Shown piece by piece: positions 63,128 through 64,000 of a stretch of DNA of 64,000 nucleotides. Position numbers and translations under genes: made by a program. Source of the DNA: an uncultured Prevotella sp. (GTDB lineage Bacteria > Bacteroidota > Bacteroidia > Bacteroidales > Bacteroidaceae); contig CALUFM010000004.1 in the NCBI GenBank assembly GCA_944319935.1, positions 112,591-176,590 of the forward strand, in the 5' to 3' direction. The notes beneath the pieces are model-generated. The model did no database searches. It was not told the origin of the DNA and saw only the letters and a list, made by a program, of their open reading frames with translations. The first letter of the stretch is position 1; every line of letters starts with the position of its first letter.

Positions 63128-64000
63128 AGCTTTATTTTTTTATTTTATTCTTGGTTTGCCTGTAATAATTGGAATGTAACTTGCTCATTTTTTGTTGACA
63201 TTCCATTGATTTTTCATCTTATTGTCATTGGCCTTGTTTTGTCTTTTTATATTCGTCAAACCAATAAAAACGGAAAGCGACATCATAATTCAAGGCGGCC
63301 TGTTGTATGTTTTTCTTTTTGTCATGGCTGTAATTTGTTTTGTTTTTCGTTGATGTTTGATTGTCTGTGAAAGGAACGTCAAACTAAAATCCCCATTCCA
63401 TCTTTTAGTTATAACATCCAAGTTTGTTTTTGTTTTCTTGTCTTTTCCCCGACAACCAAAGAATGAATTAAATTTCTTATGTCTTTGTTGCATCATACGG
63501 ACTAAGGGATGTAAAGGAAAGACAAGAGAGTGACTTCGTCCCTTTGGCAGTGGAGAGAAGAGAGTATTTTATTTGTCCATCTCTTTCTCCACTATCATAC
63601 ACTGCGAAGCAAGTGTTTTTGTTTTCTTATTTATCTTATTCTTAGGTACTATTTTTTACTTCTCTATAATATTAATACGTAGGTCGAAAAATAGTACCTT
63701 GTAATATTATCCACTCATTCCTGTCTTATTAGCTTATTTACAGGAAAAGAGGATTTTATATGTATAGGTGCTATTTTTTACTTCTCAATAATAGTAATAC
63801 GTCTATCGAAAAAAAGCACCTTACAATATCATCCTTTTTTATCCTTGCCCTGTTTGCTTGTTTCACATCCAAGATAAAAAGAACAACATTTAATAACCCG
63901 GCTTTTTGAATCGAGTACCTAAGATAACGTGAGTTCGACGAATTATAGATGTCTGTAAATTTGGTGATTAGCGAAAATTGTTGTACCTTTATAGTGTTGA
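63128..64000. other. AT-rich gene-less end of window
   Basis: Holds the control region of the VirE-N remnant, two tandem hairpins (63645-63820) and a -7-like TACCTTTA at 63984-63991 reading right, which may belong to a gene beyond the edge. No ORF with coding character. Confidence 0.5.
63645..63820. repeat. two tandem 54-nt hairpin units, 122 bp apart
   Basis: Unit A 63645-63698 has arms GGTACTATTTTT / AAAAATAGTACC (12 bp, perfect). Unit B 63767-63820 has GGTGCTATTTTT / AAAAAAAGCACC. The loops are similar (TTCTC-ATAATA-TAATACGT) and both are followed by TT[GA][TC]AATATYATCC. A-to-G in the left arm is matched by T-to-C in the right arm, a compensating change. Confidence 0.8.

Overview
The window looks like a chromosome segment of a gut or oral Bacteroidales bacterium, most likely a Prevotella-like member of the Prevotellaceae. 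Supporting signs are -7 promoter boxes of the TAnnTTTG type, lipoproteins with an acidic export signal after the lipobox Cys (CSDDD), a single-chain CcsBA cytochrome lyase, a ribD/prmC/recX neighbourhood, a UpxY-type antiterminator heading a capsule locus, and BT4734-type VirE-N proteins. I cannot name the species.

Positions 1-32.3 kb are GC-rich core genome: an S41 peptidase (cut by the left edge), a DUF3316-type protein, topoisomerase IV subunit A, ribD, an SPFH protein, two paralogous membrane proteins, prmC and recX. Then comes a four-gene leftward cluster (outer-membrane beta-barrel, imelysin, di-heme MauG-like lipoprotein, CcsBA) that reads as an envelope iron/redox system. It is followed by an acyl-CoA synthetase, a YqiA-like/nucleotidase fusion, a Dna2-like nuclease-helicase, dsbD and a cysteine desulfidase (cyuA). 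A low-GC restriction-modification pair of the EcoRII/Dcm type (25.0-27.5 kb) sits between two identical 77-bp palindromic repeats. Two families of interspersed intergenic repeats (GGAGTTAAA strings and AAAAGGC...GCCTTTT hairpins) fill most of the gaps between core genes.

At 32.6 kb a tRNA-Leu(TAG) marks the start of accessory DNA. About 7.7 kb of small integrative element follows (unknown cargo protein, excisionase-like HTH, ParB-like protein, SF3 helicase, unknown protein, tyrosine integrase). Directly after it is a surface polysaccharide locus (40.5-61.5 kb): an unusually long UpxY/NusG protein, a truncated tyrosine recombinase lacking catalytic residues, a UDP-sugar dehydrogenase, flippase, polymerase, six glycosyltransferases, a radical SAM/SPASM protein and five acyltransferases. 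A broken VirE-N gene and a pair of tandem hairpins lie at the right end.

The most striking observation is in the polysaccharide locus. Four homopolymeric G tracts (10, 12, 9 and 8 G) sit inside four different acyltransferase genes, in DNA that is otherwise very AT-rich. With the lengths shown, three genes are out of frame and one is in frame; changing the tract by one or two bases restores a full-length acyltransferase in each broken case. This reads as a set of slipped-strand contingency genes that would switch acylation of one polysaccharide in combination. Bacteroidales capsules are better known for invertible promoters than for tract slippage.
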